In this document: positions 1 to 12,389 of the stretch, one piece after another | Layout of the letters: each line of letters opens with the position of its first letter | Numbering within the stretch: the first letter of the stretch is position 1 | Assembly (NCBI GenBank): GCA_022316685.1 | Contig: JAKJHU010000185.1 | Span: 248,001-312,000 of the forward strand | Direction: 5' to 3' | DNA length: 64,000 nucleotides | Origin: Progne subis subis | Lineage: Eukaryota > Chordata > Aves > Passeriformes > Hirundinidae | The notes under the pieces: generated by a model | What the model saw: the letters and a program-made list of their open reading frames with translations, nothing else | The model's database searches: none | What the model was told of the DNA's origin: nothing | Position numbers and translations under genes: made by a program

Positions 1-3000
1 TTCCTGACCAGTTTAGTTCAAGAGTAATAAATATAGATTTTCTAAATGAAGAAATGTTTGAAAACTGGAAAACATATTTTGTCCAGTTTGCTTAAATTCT
101 TCTGTAATGGAAAACTAACCTGTCGGCTAATACAACTGTGTTTCACATGTGCAACCTCTCTAGGCTATTTATTTCTGGTCCAGAAGTTGATTTAAATGTA
201 AATATTTTTAGTATTTTTTTTCCATTCATTTTTGCAGGAACGTAAGGCATGCAGTTGTCATTTTCTCTAATATAAAGTATTTCAGTTGCATGGAAGTAAT
301 TGAAAAGAATATTATAATGGTCTAATGAATCCCAAATCCTGTTATAACAACATTTGGAGACTATTGGGGTTTGTCTTTATTTTGATGTTAGGGTTTGTTT
401 TTTGGTTTTTTTTTCCTTTTTCCTTTTCCAGTGTCTGTGAGTGAACCTCTTATGTTTACGCTCTGTATGTGCAACCTTACTATTTTAATATCTCATATAA
501 TTCTATTTCAGCTAATAAAATTGGAAGAATTTTTGGAATGAGGGGACTTGCATCCTCACAGTAATTTGAACTGAGACATTAATAAGTGAGCCCTATATAT
601 AGCATGAGAGGCAAAAATGTTTTTAAAAAAATTGTTAAAGATTTAGCTGAACCAAGTAAGAAGAATATGGCTCCTCAGCTAATCTCCAGAGAAAAGCTCC
701 TTCATTTAGTTTTGGAATATTCAGATGAATTTCAAATTGTGTGTAACTATACCTCCACAAAATACATCCTACTCATTGACACTAATGGAATCATTTGGAG
801 GTCTGAGAATCTTAGATTTATCTGATAATTTTATAAACTTAGTTTGACTGGGGGTTTGTGCTCGCATTAGAAGTTATATAGCTACTAAAAATAAATGTGT
901 AATCTTTTGATAGGAAATCTTCAGAAACTTAGGAGATTCAGATAAGCTGTGCACTGGCTCTCAACTCATCGGAACGCCTGTGAATCTTGCCAGGCTGGAA
1001 AGTTCTATAAAAATGTGAGAAAGCTGAAAACCCTTTCTGATGGTAAAAGCAGAGAAGATGCAGGAAAAGCTTACAGTCAGTCCTGCCATTGACTTACTGA
1101 ATGACCTTGGGTGAGTGCTCAGATGCTCGTGTTAAATGTGAGTAAAAATTATTCGTCCTTTATGATCGCCTTTTTTCTTTTTCAAGCTAATGGAAACCAG
1201 TGTTTTCACCAGAGAATTTTCATAAATATACCCCAAACTGTTAGCTTGGTGGTACGACTAAGAAACACAATGCATACTTAATTTTAGGGGCTGGAGATCT
1301 CAAACTGGCTTCTATCATAAGGTTTTACACAACTTCTCCTCAGTACTCAAAAGGACTCTGAGGCTGACTGCCATAAAGATGGTGCTGAGGTCAGCAACAG
1401 CAGGTTATGAGTGATTAGGAGAACCATTTATTTAGGGTTTTGCTGCAATTTAATTGAGAATTGAAGAACTGTTAAAAAAAACCCTAACAGACAACAAAAC
1501 AAAACAAAAGTGGATTTTTTTAACATCACAGTGTAGATTCAATTTAGGATTCACTTTGAGATTTATGCCTATGACTGCAAGTCCTTAGGCTACAAGAACC
1601 ATTGTATGTCTCTTGGATAAAACAGGCTGAAATGGAAAAGGGACATAAGGTTAGCCTATTTAAAAGAAATTTTTGTTGTCATATATTTATTGCCATATTT
1701 GATAATGAAGAAATTAAGTAGATAATGCATATCAAATAATTTATTTCTGAAAACTATTTAGTTTTAAGGCTTATGTTTTATTAGGAATCAGAAGAAAAGT
1801 CTGGGTACAAATGAGAAATAAACAGCAGGATATGAATCTAGTGGAATTTAATGACAGAAAGAAATTTCAGAATTGTCTATTTTGCACAAATAATAAATAC
1901 ACCAAAAGTGTGTGTCCTAAACCCACTAACTGTATTCTGTGAAATTTAGAAATAATGCTTATTTCTACAGCTCAAGAAAATCTCTAGCACAAATACAAAA
2001 GTCTTGTTTATATAATTTCATGAGGTGATGCAATTAAGGTGAAGTGTACTTGGTATAAAGATTACAAATATGCTTCTCTGTGTACATGACACTTTTAAAG
2101 GACTGTAACAAGATGGCTAAGTAGCAGACACAGCACCTCTTTGTCTGCAATGCAGCAGTAATTGGCTTAAGAGGCAGACAACGGTAGTGAGCATTTGTCT
2201 GAGCTCCTTGGAAAATGTCTTCAGCCTTGGCAAATGTATCTGCTCCACAATTCATTTTCTAGGTATTAAGCTCAGTCCCATTTTCCTACCAAACCATCAT
2301 CTCCTTAAGCAGATTATGGTTTATTGCTTCAAACACCAGCATCTGAAGGGGAAGGGATATTTCCATGACATCACCCCAGTAGGTGGTGACATTTTGAATG
2401 CTTGATGACATTTCCTCTTGTAAATAGACAAGGGAAGCCAGTAGGTGCGGCATTACTTTACCTTTTATAAAATGTCACTGCGCTGAGAAAAGCAAAAGGA
2501 CTCCTGTATGTTATTTTATTGTTTCTGGGAAACAGAAGGAAATTACACCAAAAAGTTCATAGAGTCCTATGTAATTCTAACATTATTTGGTGGGGTTGCT
2601 GTAAAGAAATATCATTGAATTTCAGCTGCATGCATTATTAGTTTTTATAATAAATAGCTCTCTTACTTAAATTCATGCCTCTTTACACTTCTAATGCTCC
2701 TGACTTTATCCTGTAGAAAGAACATATTTTACAACCTTTCCTGTCCTCTCACATTTATTTAAAAAAATATTTCTTCTTTTAACACCTAAAAATGTTCCCT
2801 TATCTCTTTTGTTTGCTTTCTAGCATCTGTGCTGCTATGTTGATCATTAGACTAATGCTTTCCATTTTAGTCCTTACTCCTTTATTAACATTAGGGTCTC
2901 CTGGCTCTCACTTGCCTTCACTCAGCTGCCACCCTGGTACTCACTGAGAAGAGTGCTACCACTGGGGTGCTTGGCCTTAGCACTTTTTCTTCTGTAGACA

Positions 3001-3917
3001 TCTTGGGACTTCTGTGATTACAGCTCACATTTACCCTAAGTATCATCTTCCATAAGAGAAAACATGTGTGATCAGCAGAGTTGTGCTTTTCCCTGGAAAA
3101 GCTGACCCCAAACAGATCTGTAAGTCCCACAGAAATTTAAGTCTAATATAAAAACATTCCAGGAAATAGTTTGTTGCAGCGTTCTGTGTCTGAAATACTT
3201 TTCCTGAATGCCTCTATCTAACAAATCTGAGCTGCAACAAGCTGGTTTTCAGCGAGCTCTGTTTCTGCCAGTTGCTGAGAGCAGTTGGCACCATCTATGT
3301 CTATCTCCTATGAAAATGCAGCATAGAAAAAGATATAATCAGTATGTTAATAATATTTATAGCTGATGCTCATTACATGATCATTCCCAGTAGTTTTCCA
3401 TCAAATTTGAACTCAACTCGCAGACTATTCTGACCTTATGGGACCTCGTGTATTTATTTAAAAAATACTTAACAAATTTTGTCTTCTAGGATCAGTCTGA
3501 AGATTCACTAAGGCAGGGGTCAAATATCCTACATTTTCTGTATCAACATCCATTTGGAACAGCTGCACACTGCTCAGCCAGGCCAGCAGACCTGCATCAG
3601 TGGGTCCTGATGGCTCCTCCAGCACCCCTTCAGTCTCACCATCAATCTTTCAGGGTTTACCAAACCTCCTTGAGCCTTCCTATGCACCTCTTGATGGTCT
3701 ACTGCAAAAACTTTTTTTGAGCTGTTTGATTGCTGTGATGCTGTTAAGATTCTCCTGTGGACATCTCTGTGCTACGCAACTCTTGCAGACAGACCCTATG
3801 TCGTGATTAATGCTCCCAAGTTCATACTTTTATTCTGTATTAAAAAGTCTTCTGTAAAGTTAGTCAGAGACACCACACCCTTCTCCAGTGCCTTTCCTCT
3901 CTCTGCCTAATCGATCC
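1..3917. other. Non-coding AT-rich stretch, no gene seen
   Basis: I see no gene, known repeat family or RNA here. Short low-complexity runs are present: a T-rich run with a few G at about 388-428 and an A/C-rich run at about 1471-1510. Short open frames occur (for example 586-825 on the plus strand) but show no family resemblance and start from non-ATG codons. The likely state is intron or intergenic sequence. Confidence 0.6.
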
Positions 3918-4610
3918 CTATGACATCAGATTTTCTTTTGCCAACAGGTTGTCTCTGAGGTTTATTACTTGTTCTTGACAGACCAGCAGAAAGCTTTCCC
4001 ACTTCTTATCTTGTCCTAGTCCTACAACACAGAGCAGGTGTTGAGTGTAGTCAATTTGGTTGCTGTCTTGAGGCAAGAATGCTGTCTTGGTCATCACATT
4101 CCCTCCTGACTTCTGCATGTACCCAAAGGCTGCATTCCCCATAATTTTTTCTTCTGTTTCCTTGATCACTTTTATAAAGTGAGTGGAACTTGCCATTGAA
4201 GAAATAATCCTCTCTGAAATGGATTTGGAAAGATCTTTGGGAAAAAGCAGAGCCAAGTCTTTGGCAACCATCTAGTCTTAGGATTCTTCCTCATGGTAAA
4301 CATATTGTGGAATGTAGAGAAGTTTTTTTCAAAAACTTTCAGAAGTTTCTCAACAAGAAATTGCTCAACACTACTCACAGAAGACACAGGGAAGAAGTCT
4401 ATAGTCTGTAATTTAGTAGAGCTTAGAAGCCTCATGATGATTAGCACAATTTGTCCTCATCATGTTAAAATAGCTGTGCCATCAATATCAGAAAGGGCAC
4501 AAATCATCTTCCAATGTGACTCTGTGAGTAAATTTTACACCCACTCCTTTTGAGGGGATTGCAAATAGTTTCACATGTTCTTCATAAAACCAGAGCAACA
4601 GCAGCATGTA
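3918..4610 (-). pseudogene. Coding-like relic of unknown identity, two frameshifts
   Basis: Reading the minus strand from 4610 downward, an open segment of 40 codons (4610-4491) is followed by a second open segment in another frame (about 4447-4172) and a third (4271-3918) that returns to the first frame. The first and third share a frame (4610 and 4271 differ by 339, a multiple of 3), so one indel and one compensating indel would restore a single reading. In-frame stops also occur near 4490 and 4455. The peptide composition looks protein-like rather than low-complexity: the third segment contains ETEEKIMGNAAFGYMQKSGG, with mixed charged, polar and hydrophobic residues. I do not recognise the family. 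No clear poly-A tail is visible at the 3' end, although AATAAA occurs just beyond the final stop, so processed origin is not shown. The alternative is overlapping open frames by chance. Confidence 0.3.
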
Positions 4611-5492
4611 TTCCTTTTAAAAGAAGCAGGGAGGAAAAAAGTTGCTGCTAAAAAAGGCAGACTAATCTCTTGGAAACTCCTCACTGGAACATTGTAACAT
4701 TAACTGGCAGTTTCCTCGATCCAGGTAATTTATTCATGAAACTTATGGAGGTTAATCAAAAGTTCATATAATTGTAATAAACAGAATACATAATGGACTA
4801 ATCATGCAATTCAAGGCATTTTGTAATTTATTTGAAATATCAGATAAAAATAACTAAGAGGTGTGCCAGGAAGCCAGCAAATAATTTGGAAACTGATGAG
4901 CGTGTCATACCTGCTGAACTATGAATAGGTAATGTAGTGTCTAAAAATATATAGACAAATATAATAAAGTAGAAAGTATTCCAGATTTTTTTTAATTTTT
5001 TATTTGAAGGCTCTAAGAATTATTTTAAAGCTTACATTGCTGCATCTTGCACAGTCTGGTTTCCAGTTATGCCTTCACCAGCACAGGTTTGTGGATGGTA
5101 AGGATGCACATGAGGATCTAGAAGTGCACCCACCTTACCAGGTAAACCCAACTAGCTAAACGGGAATGAAAATCAGCTACACTGGGATCTTAATATGTGA
5201 GCACAAAATGGACACTCATTTGTATTTGCTTTCTCTCTCACCAAAAAGGATTTGTTAAAGATTAATAAGGACAGAGGCTATGCTATGAAAAGGTTCTGGG
5301 TTCAGTGTAAGGTGGCTTGTGGTTGTTTTTAATGAGAGGTCATGAAAAAAATATCTGGTGTATGTTGTAAACACAGAGACAGATAAAACATGCATTTTAT
5401 CATAAGTGCATAGGTTAAATAGATATGTATAGATATAAAATATCTATAAAATAGAAGCATCCATGCATGCTCTGAGTATGGAGAGGTGACTG
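4611..5492. other. Unassigned AT-rich spacer
   Basis: Nothing recognisable: no open frame of note, no repeat family that I can name, and no RNA fold that stands out. Confidence 0.55.
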
Positions 5493-5648
5493 AACACTGA
5501 CACAGGTTACCTGGGGAAGTCACGAAGTCTCCATCACTGGTGATATTCAAAATCCATCTGGATATGGCTCTGCTCTGGACCACCCTGCTTGAGCACAGTG
5601 CTCTCCAGGTGTCTCTTCTAACTTCAGCCATTCTGTGATGCTGTGAAC
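5493..5648 (+). mobile_element. CR1 LINE 3' tail, truncated
   Basis: The segment follows the known CR1 3' untranslated region. It has a TCTCCATC...GGTGATATTCAAAA block, then CATCTGGATATGG, CCCTGCTTGAGCA, and ends with CTCCAGGTGTCTCTTCTAAC and CCATTCTGTGATGCTGTGAA. That ending is the degenerate ATTCTRTGA octamer end typical of CR1. Only about 155 bases of the 3' end remain, as expected for a 5'-truncated LINE copy. The copy has many substitutions, so it is old and inactive. Confidence 0.75.
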
Positions 5649-8600
5649 TTCTCATATATGATAAAAAAATGCTTTAGTTGGAGAAACACAGTATTTAAAA
5701 TGTTTTATGTGCTTTCATTATGCCAAAAAACTTAATTTTAGGCTTGGCTTCTTGATAATGATTTGATTTTAAACATAATTTCTTCATTTTGCATAAAAAT
5801 TAGTAGGGGTGGGCATTGAAAATCAAAGCATGTAATAATTAAGTAATGTGCTATACTGCAGAAGAAATGTTTTCTAAAAAATAAAATTAAATAAAATGGG
5901 CAGTTCTAAGAAACAAAACCCCAAGCAAATGGTGTCAGCTACAGAAAGAGTGAGGAGACAGAATCCAGTTTCCTGAAAAATCATAATTTTCCCAGGATAC
6001 AAAGTTGAACAGCCTAATAAGGAGATCATACAAAAAGAAATATTAAACATTTCACAGGAAGGCATTTTTCAGACCTTGGTTGGAAGACTTTCAACTCAAC
6101 AGTTGCTTTAATCAGTTTAGTCAATTATATGCAGGGGAATCACTTCAAAAGCACAAGAAAATTTCATGTTATGCCTTGTAAGTGATGAATAACTTCTAGA
6201 CTCTGTTCCCTTCTTAAACCCATACAAGAAAGATGAAAAGATTAGCACTTTTCATAGTACCCTTACTTTCCAAGATTGCTTTAAAAGCAGTGAGCAAAGC
6301 ACAGTAGATTTGAAAACTAAAGAATCCATTGTGCAGAAATTAATTGATGGCTTTGTTTTGACTGCGTTATAGCAGCAGAAGTAATCAGTATAGACCTTGC
6401 TTCAGTGTTTTGCTTTCCAGCACATGGCAGAAAAGCCAGTCAGCTGGATCCTAGCAGGTGAATTCTTTTTTTGGAAGTCAGGCTTTTTGAAGTAAGTGGG
6501 TAAGCTCCTCTCTCAGGCGATGTTTATTTTCTTTCTAATAGGCACTTTTACTTCTGGGCAATAAAATATTTTTTTCTGCTCTGTACATAAGCTCCTTCCT
6601 TTCAGGCAGATAAACCTTTTTCTCCCCCTTATTTCCCCTTGGTAACCAAACGTAACCTAGAAGAAAAGGACAGATTAAAGTTGTTTGCCCATAAAACTCT
6701 GCCACCTTCCTATCCTAGGAAGTTGTCTTGTGACCTACTTCCTTACCACAGTTTGCTTTTGTGCAAGGACAAAACCCAAATGTCACTTCACGACATAATC
6801 CACTGTCAAAACTGGCACTAGCCAGCAGGCCTGCTAGGTGGTCACTCACAGATAACAACTGTGGAGCAGGCATAGCAAATTAATTTTTTCCACAGAATAT
6901 GGTAAGTCAGTGCTGAAGAGTATTGGGAAAGAAGGGTGGGAGAACTCATGCTGCCTCTGTCACGTCTCGTATATTCTTGAGGCTTAAGTTTCCAGTACTT
7001 GTCAATGACTTGTCAAGTTGGCATTCTTCAAAAAACAAGCTGTTAATTGATGTCACATAAACGTGGTATCTCTACTTTTTACAGTACCATTAGTGGGTTG
7101 GTTACTCACCCACTCCTCCATTAACAGTATTAACATATATATTCTAGATTTGTAATATGATGGTCTTAAATGTAGTTATGGTTCTGAGTAGTAAATAATG
7201 CTCTGAAGCCCTCATATTTAAGAGATTGTAATAGTTAAGCATTAAATTTTGAAATCTTGAAAATACTACTTCTTTTTACAGATTAATATCCATCTCTTGA
7301 CTAAGACTGTAGTGTACAGGATTATCCTCTGTAGAGTCCTAAACACATACATCCTTCTGTTTATAAAATACATTGTACAGTAACAGTAAATCAAAATCCC
7401 TCCAAATATTGAGCCAAACAAGAGATCCTTGCAATATCAAACACTTTGCAAACTTCTTTTGGGTGACCTCATTCTAAATCATGTCAAAATAGTAAGGGAA
7501 GGTGGCTGTGTATTTAGAGCACTGGAAGTAGCTTGCTTTAGGATACTTCAGTTTGCATCCACTGGAGGAGTCTAAAAGTTAAACACAGATGTCAATTTTG
7601 AAATTTTATATTGTACAGTAAAATTATTGGTTCATTAGATTTTTGTATTTTGATGGAAGACAGAAGACAACTTTTTTTAGTCATCAATCTTATTTTTTCT
7701 GCATTTGAAGCACTCTTTAGGCTACTTACTTGCATTTATTCCTGAAAGTTCCTCTTTCTACAGATTACGTAAATGCTTTCGATTGTATAGGATCAACCAG
7801 CAGAATCTTATCTTCTGATAGGAGATGCATGCCCTATGTCATCTGCAGACTTTGATAGATGTCACTTAGTATCACATCTCCATTTTCACATTTATATAAA
7901 AACAGGACAAAACTTAATTTGCTTTATGGCTTTTCCTTTGCAGCTCCACACCTCAACATATTAACATATATTGAAAATCAGGCAGCATGCCTGATGTAAC
8001 ATGCAGGGTGTCTGCCTGCAGGATGCCTCCCGTGCTGAGCGGATGGGAGAACTGCCAGACCCGATGGGCATGACTGGCTTTGTGCAGGATGTCATGATTA
8101 TCATCACTGCAGAGCTACAGAGGACAGCTAGGCAGCTGTGGAAAGGCCCTGGGTAACTTGTTGGTTGTCAGCAATGCAGCAGAATATTTTAATTGTACCT
8201 ACAAAGGCATAGAAGATGTAGCACACCTGCTGAAGGATGCCATGCATATTTAATTGATCTCCTCACCCAGTGAGTCTAGTATTGGCTCTTATTGGCTCTT
8301 ATTCAGCACCCTTAACACAAATCTCAGACATTAGTTCTGTTTTGTCCTTAACATTTCATTCACGTGAAGCAGCTGCCTATTGCTTCTAGTGGCTTGCTGC
8401 ACTATTTCCTATGGAAGCAACAGGTGAATATTAACAATCTGCTGGCTTTTGCAGGTGTTAGATAATGTCTCATGTGGACCTGGTACCTGGAGATAATTAT
8501 ACTCTTTAGTAGATTTACATTGCCCATTTTACTTTGTGTGATCTGGGGAATAATTATATGCTACCTAGCTGCCTTTTCATACTGTTTTATCAACTCTTTC

Positions 8601-10449
8601 ATTTATTTATGTACAATGGAACTATTGGGACCAGTAACTTTTATTTCTTCCATTTATCAAAATATTTAGCTAGCATACTTCAAGGTGAATCATCATTAAA
8701 TAACAGTTCAGGGCATTGTTGAGGTTAAACTTAAATCATCATAGTTGTTTCTCTTGCTGCAAACCCCCAAAATCTCCCTTCTGGCAGTGTGAAAATCCTT
8801 GACAGCTATGGGCTTAGGTCACACCATTTAGTATCAAGGAACTGTCAGACCTTGTTTTCTTTTTGCTATTCCCCTCATTAGTTAAAGCAGGTTCTTTTCT
8901 GCAACAGGTCTGCCTGGTTCAGACTAGCCCAGCATATCCTCAGGAGTGTGATCCCAGGATGATCCACCAGAGTGGAAATATCAGTGCTCTGTCACAGTAA
9001 GCCAACTGTAACATCTTCCTGCATCCACTTACACATCCTGGCAGTTCTGCAAGTAGCTGTGTTAAAACAGCAGCTCTCAAATTCTCTTTTAGACTCTCTT
9101 CTGTTGGTGGTGGACCTTGAGGAATTCAGGCTTTTCCCCAACCCAGGTAAGCATGTAACATTTCCCTCGGTGGATGGCAGGTATGTGACAGTAGGGTGTT
9201 TGTGGACGACTTAAAAAAAATCGAAGACCCATCCATTATTAACAGGTAAATAGAGAGAATTTCAGCCATAGAAAACAAATTTTATATTGCCTTCATAATC
9301 TGTTCTTGGAAAAATGTGGAATTGAACTGCAGTGTTTTAGAGTATTTTAGAGTATTAAACATTAAAACCCCTGCCCTGAGTTCCAAAAATATGTCATTCT
9401 TCCACAGAGAAGAGTGCACATATTTATATTTTTGGCTTTGTTTTCTACGAGACTGAACAGATTTTTGGTGTGTAGATAGATTTTGCATACAGAAATAAGG
9501 TAAAAGACCACTGCAGCACAAAGTCAAACACAGAGATGCTAGAAAATATCAGAACTAAAATCTACTATTCAAAGTATATTTAAGTTGCATCTTGTGGGGA
9601 TGTGAATGCAACATAGTTTTCCTCTTGATCCTTATTTCAATCAGAATGCTGAGGGGACTATAAACTGAATAAAGTATTTATATATTAATAGTATATAGCA
9701 ATATATACAGCAGGTACAGTCCACTGCATTACCTCATGATTTATCTCAACCCTGCTCTTCTGTATATGGAAGACTCTGAGTTGTCCTGGTGGGGAGCTGT
9801 TACTAAGATTTGGGACATGCTTTATTGCAATTTTCCACTTCCCTTTTTTTCCTTGGAGCACTAGAAGTGTTTTGGGCATGACTTAGGAGGACATCCGTGT
9901 GCTTGCCCAAAACCATCATGGCTGTTACTTTCCCTTTTGACCCTTCTATCACAATTTGGGTCGGAATGGTCCCAAGATATCACTCATTTTCTTTGTCATA
10001 GTTCTCCTGTAATGAAGGGTCTCAGAATTTTATGGGTGAGGAAATTAGGCTAACTTTAATAGCAAACCAACTCATTTTTGCATTGCACGTTGAAAACCCA
10101 TCTTCAAGTATTATTTTTTTTGTTGTTAGATTTTGGTGTACTTGAAGCTGCTATTCATGCCTCCTGATGAGCATCCAGGATTGGATAAATACCCTGTTTG
10201 TGACTGTTATGAAAAGATTACTGAATAAACTGAGAATTCATGGAAAAGTGTAGAGATGCACCTACAATCCACCATCTCCCTTCCTGAAGTGCCCTTAATT
10301 GTTAAACACACTGGAGTACACGTGCATTGCTATGAACACTGCAGTTCAGACACAGAGTTAACCTTGGCTTTGTGTCTTGGCCACCCAAAAAGTGGAGGGA
10401 AAAAAATACCTGGAAGTCTCACTGCCTAAAAGCTTTCCCTGGGTATGAG
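5649..10449. other. Non-coding stretch with minor repeats
   Basis: No gene is seen. Small features: an 8-bp-arm hairpin with a 3-base loop at 7977-7995 (ATCAGGCA / TGCCTGAT); a tandem 10-mer ATTGGCTCTT twice at 8281-8300; and a tandem 10-mer TTTTAGAGTA twice at 9335-9354. The block at about 8010-8170 is visibly richer in G and C than its surroundings but matches nothing I know. An exon-like segment at 9093-9146 is listed separately. Confidence 0.5.
9093..9146 (+). other. Exon-like segment with splice signals, weak
   Basis: A pyrimidine-rich acceptor (AAATTCTCTTTTAG) ends at 9092 and a donor (CCCAG/GTAAGC) begins at 9147. The 54 bases between are a multiple of 3 and are open in at least two frames. 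There is no family match for the peptide. Such pairs arise by chance in long introns, so this is a low-weight candidate. Confidence 0.12.
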
Positions 10450-10836
10450 GACCTACCTGGAGGGTGTCCAGAGAAGGGCAATGGAGCTGATGAAAATCTG
10501 GAGCACAGGTCCTTATGAGAGCAGCTCAGGGAGTTGGGGTTGTTTAGCCAGAAGAAAAGCAGTCTGAGGGTCTGCCTTGTCTCCCTCTACAACCACTTGA
10601 AGGTTGTAGCAACTTGAGGGCTGAATATCAGAAAAAAATTCTTCACTGGAAGGGTGGTCAGACACTGGAACAACCTGTCCAGGGAAGTGCTAGTCACCAT
10701 CCCTGGAAGTGTTCAAAAAAACATGTAAATGTGGAGCCTAGGGACATGGTTTAGTAGAAATGTTACGTTGATGGTTGGACTTGATGAATGTGGATGTCTT
10801 TTCCAACTGCAGTGGTTCTGTGGTTCCACATTCTGA
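10450..10836 (+). mobile_element. CR1 LINE 3' end with internal deletion
   Basis: Clear CR1 3' region on the plus strand. The order is ACCTACCTGGAGGGTGTCCA, GCAATGGAGCTGATGAAAAT, CAGGGAGTTGGGGTTGTTTA, ATTCTTCACTGGAAGGGTGG, ACACTGGAACAACCTGTCCA, CATCCCTGGAAGTGTTCAAA, and finally GATGGTTGGACTTGATGAAT and TTTTCCAACTGCAGTGGTTC. Relative to the remembered consensus, roughly 100 bases are missing between the two middle blocks (near 10605-10625). The terminal ATTCTATGA repeats are degenerate (GGTTCTGTGGTTCC). The copy cannot encode protein and is an inactive, 5'-truncated insertion. Confidence 0.87.
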
Positions 10837-12300
10837 ATGCAGTGATACAGTCTGGTTTTAGTCAATCTTTCCTCATTGTTTGTCAGGTGAGATTCACAGT
10901 ACAATGCATTACAGTAACCCTCAGGTAGCAGCTAAAGAACCAAAGCGTTATAACACTGTCTTAAGCTGGCTCTGCTTTTTCTTGAGCAGAACTGATGTTC
11001 AGAGCAGGAAAATCTTAATCTGTGATTCCCACTGTAGTATGAGACAGGAATGTACTAGCACTATATCCTTAAAAATTAGTTTCAAAAGGTTTTATTTTTA
11101 AAACAACTGAAAATAATAGCCACACAATTACATATAGGACAAGAATAATGAAAAAAAAAAGGATTGGAAATGTATATTATAAAGTAAATAAATTTTACTG
11201 GAACACCTCAAAATTGAAACTAAGTATTTCAAAAAGTAATAATTGTAGGATATTTTTTCAAAAATGATGCTTTCCAATAATTTATGACAGAAAGCAAATA
11301 CAATAATTTAGTTTTACTCTAGTAGCAACAAATTTGTATACTCATTTCTCCCATTATTTAATTTAATATACAGATATTTTTATTGTTTCAACTTAAAATA
11401 TCTGAGGTGTGATTCATGTCCTCAGGTTTTAAGCTGTCTGCAGAGATCCCCTAGAGCAGAAAGGCAAAACTAAGCAGCCCCATAACATGATTTGTCTTAC
11501 ACTGAGGAAATAGGTTGGATTAAACATCTCTTCAAAGTGACTGCAGCCTTAACAGCACGGATGTCGAGTTCAGCAAAGGTGTAGGCACCCTTTCTATTGT
11601 TCTCTAAAATTAGTTAGGTAAACCCTACTTTTTTTTAAATTGCTGTAAGCTGTGTCTGAAACCGGGAAGAAGAATCGCAGGAAGATGCTGTACAGGATAT
11701 CAAAGTGGCCTCAAATATCTTTTTGTATAAATAGCAGCACTACATTAAATTACTTTTGATCACAGCATGATACATACATGAAGAAATTACAAAATCCAAG
11801 CACTGGCATATTTGGGGGAAAGAGGGAAATACGAAGGAGAAGTAGAAAAACAGCACAGCCAGGCTTAATATTTTTCAGAATCTACTAACTCATAGATGCG
11901 GGTGGACTACCTGGATGTGGAAAATTCCCATTAAAACCCAGAGATCCACAAATGATCAAAGATCTAGCCTTAAAATAGGTTGTCAAACTAGTGATCCACT
12001 CAGCACTGGTCTACAGCCACCATATTTGATATATAAAGTAATGCCATCATTAGCAAATAAAACCTGCTTTGCCATCTCTTCTCACAGGCTTCTGCTGAGA
12101 GGCATTTATACTTTGGAACATCAGTTTGTACTGATGTCAAAAATCAAATATGAAAAATAATATAGACTTGTTTGAATTAGATCTTTGACTTTAACATAAA
12201 AATATTGTGTGTATTCTCATATTCCCACCAATTATTTGCCCCATGTAAAGCAATGCTGGTTAAATGGGAATTTTCTTTCATAGTGTTTCAAGTTTTCAAG
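10837..12300. other. Unassigned AT-rich spacer
   Basis: Nothing named here. The sequence is AT-rich with short A runs (for example near 11150). Open frames are short and have no recognisable product. Confidence 0.55.
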
Positions 12301-12342
12301 TTTTGTTGTTGTTGTTTGGGTGTGGTTTTTTGTTTGTTTGTG

Positions 12343-12373
<31 letters not shown>

Positions 12374-12389
12374 TTTTTTTTTTTTCTTT
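12301..12389 (+). repeat. T/G-rich low-complexity tract
   Basis: The plus strand is almost only T and G: GTT repeats, GTTTGTTTG, an 18-base T run ending at 12360, then (GT)n and another T run. It is simple sequence with no coding potential; the phenylalanine/valine-rich reading frame across it is an artefact of composition. Confidence 0.9.

Noticed and set aside
586..825. 79-codon plus-strand frame with a plausible-looking peptide
   Set aside because: It starts at GTG, its first ATG is six codons in, and there are no splice signals or family motifs; length is within chance for AT-rich DNA.
6430..6470. Tiny exon-like piece between CTTTCCAG and CAG/GTGAAT
   Set aside because: The donor is weak and the pyrimidine tract short; similar pieces are common by chance.
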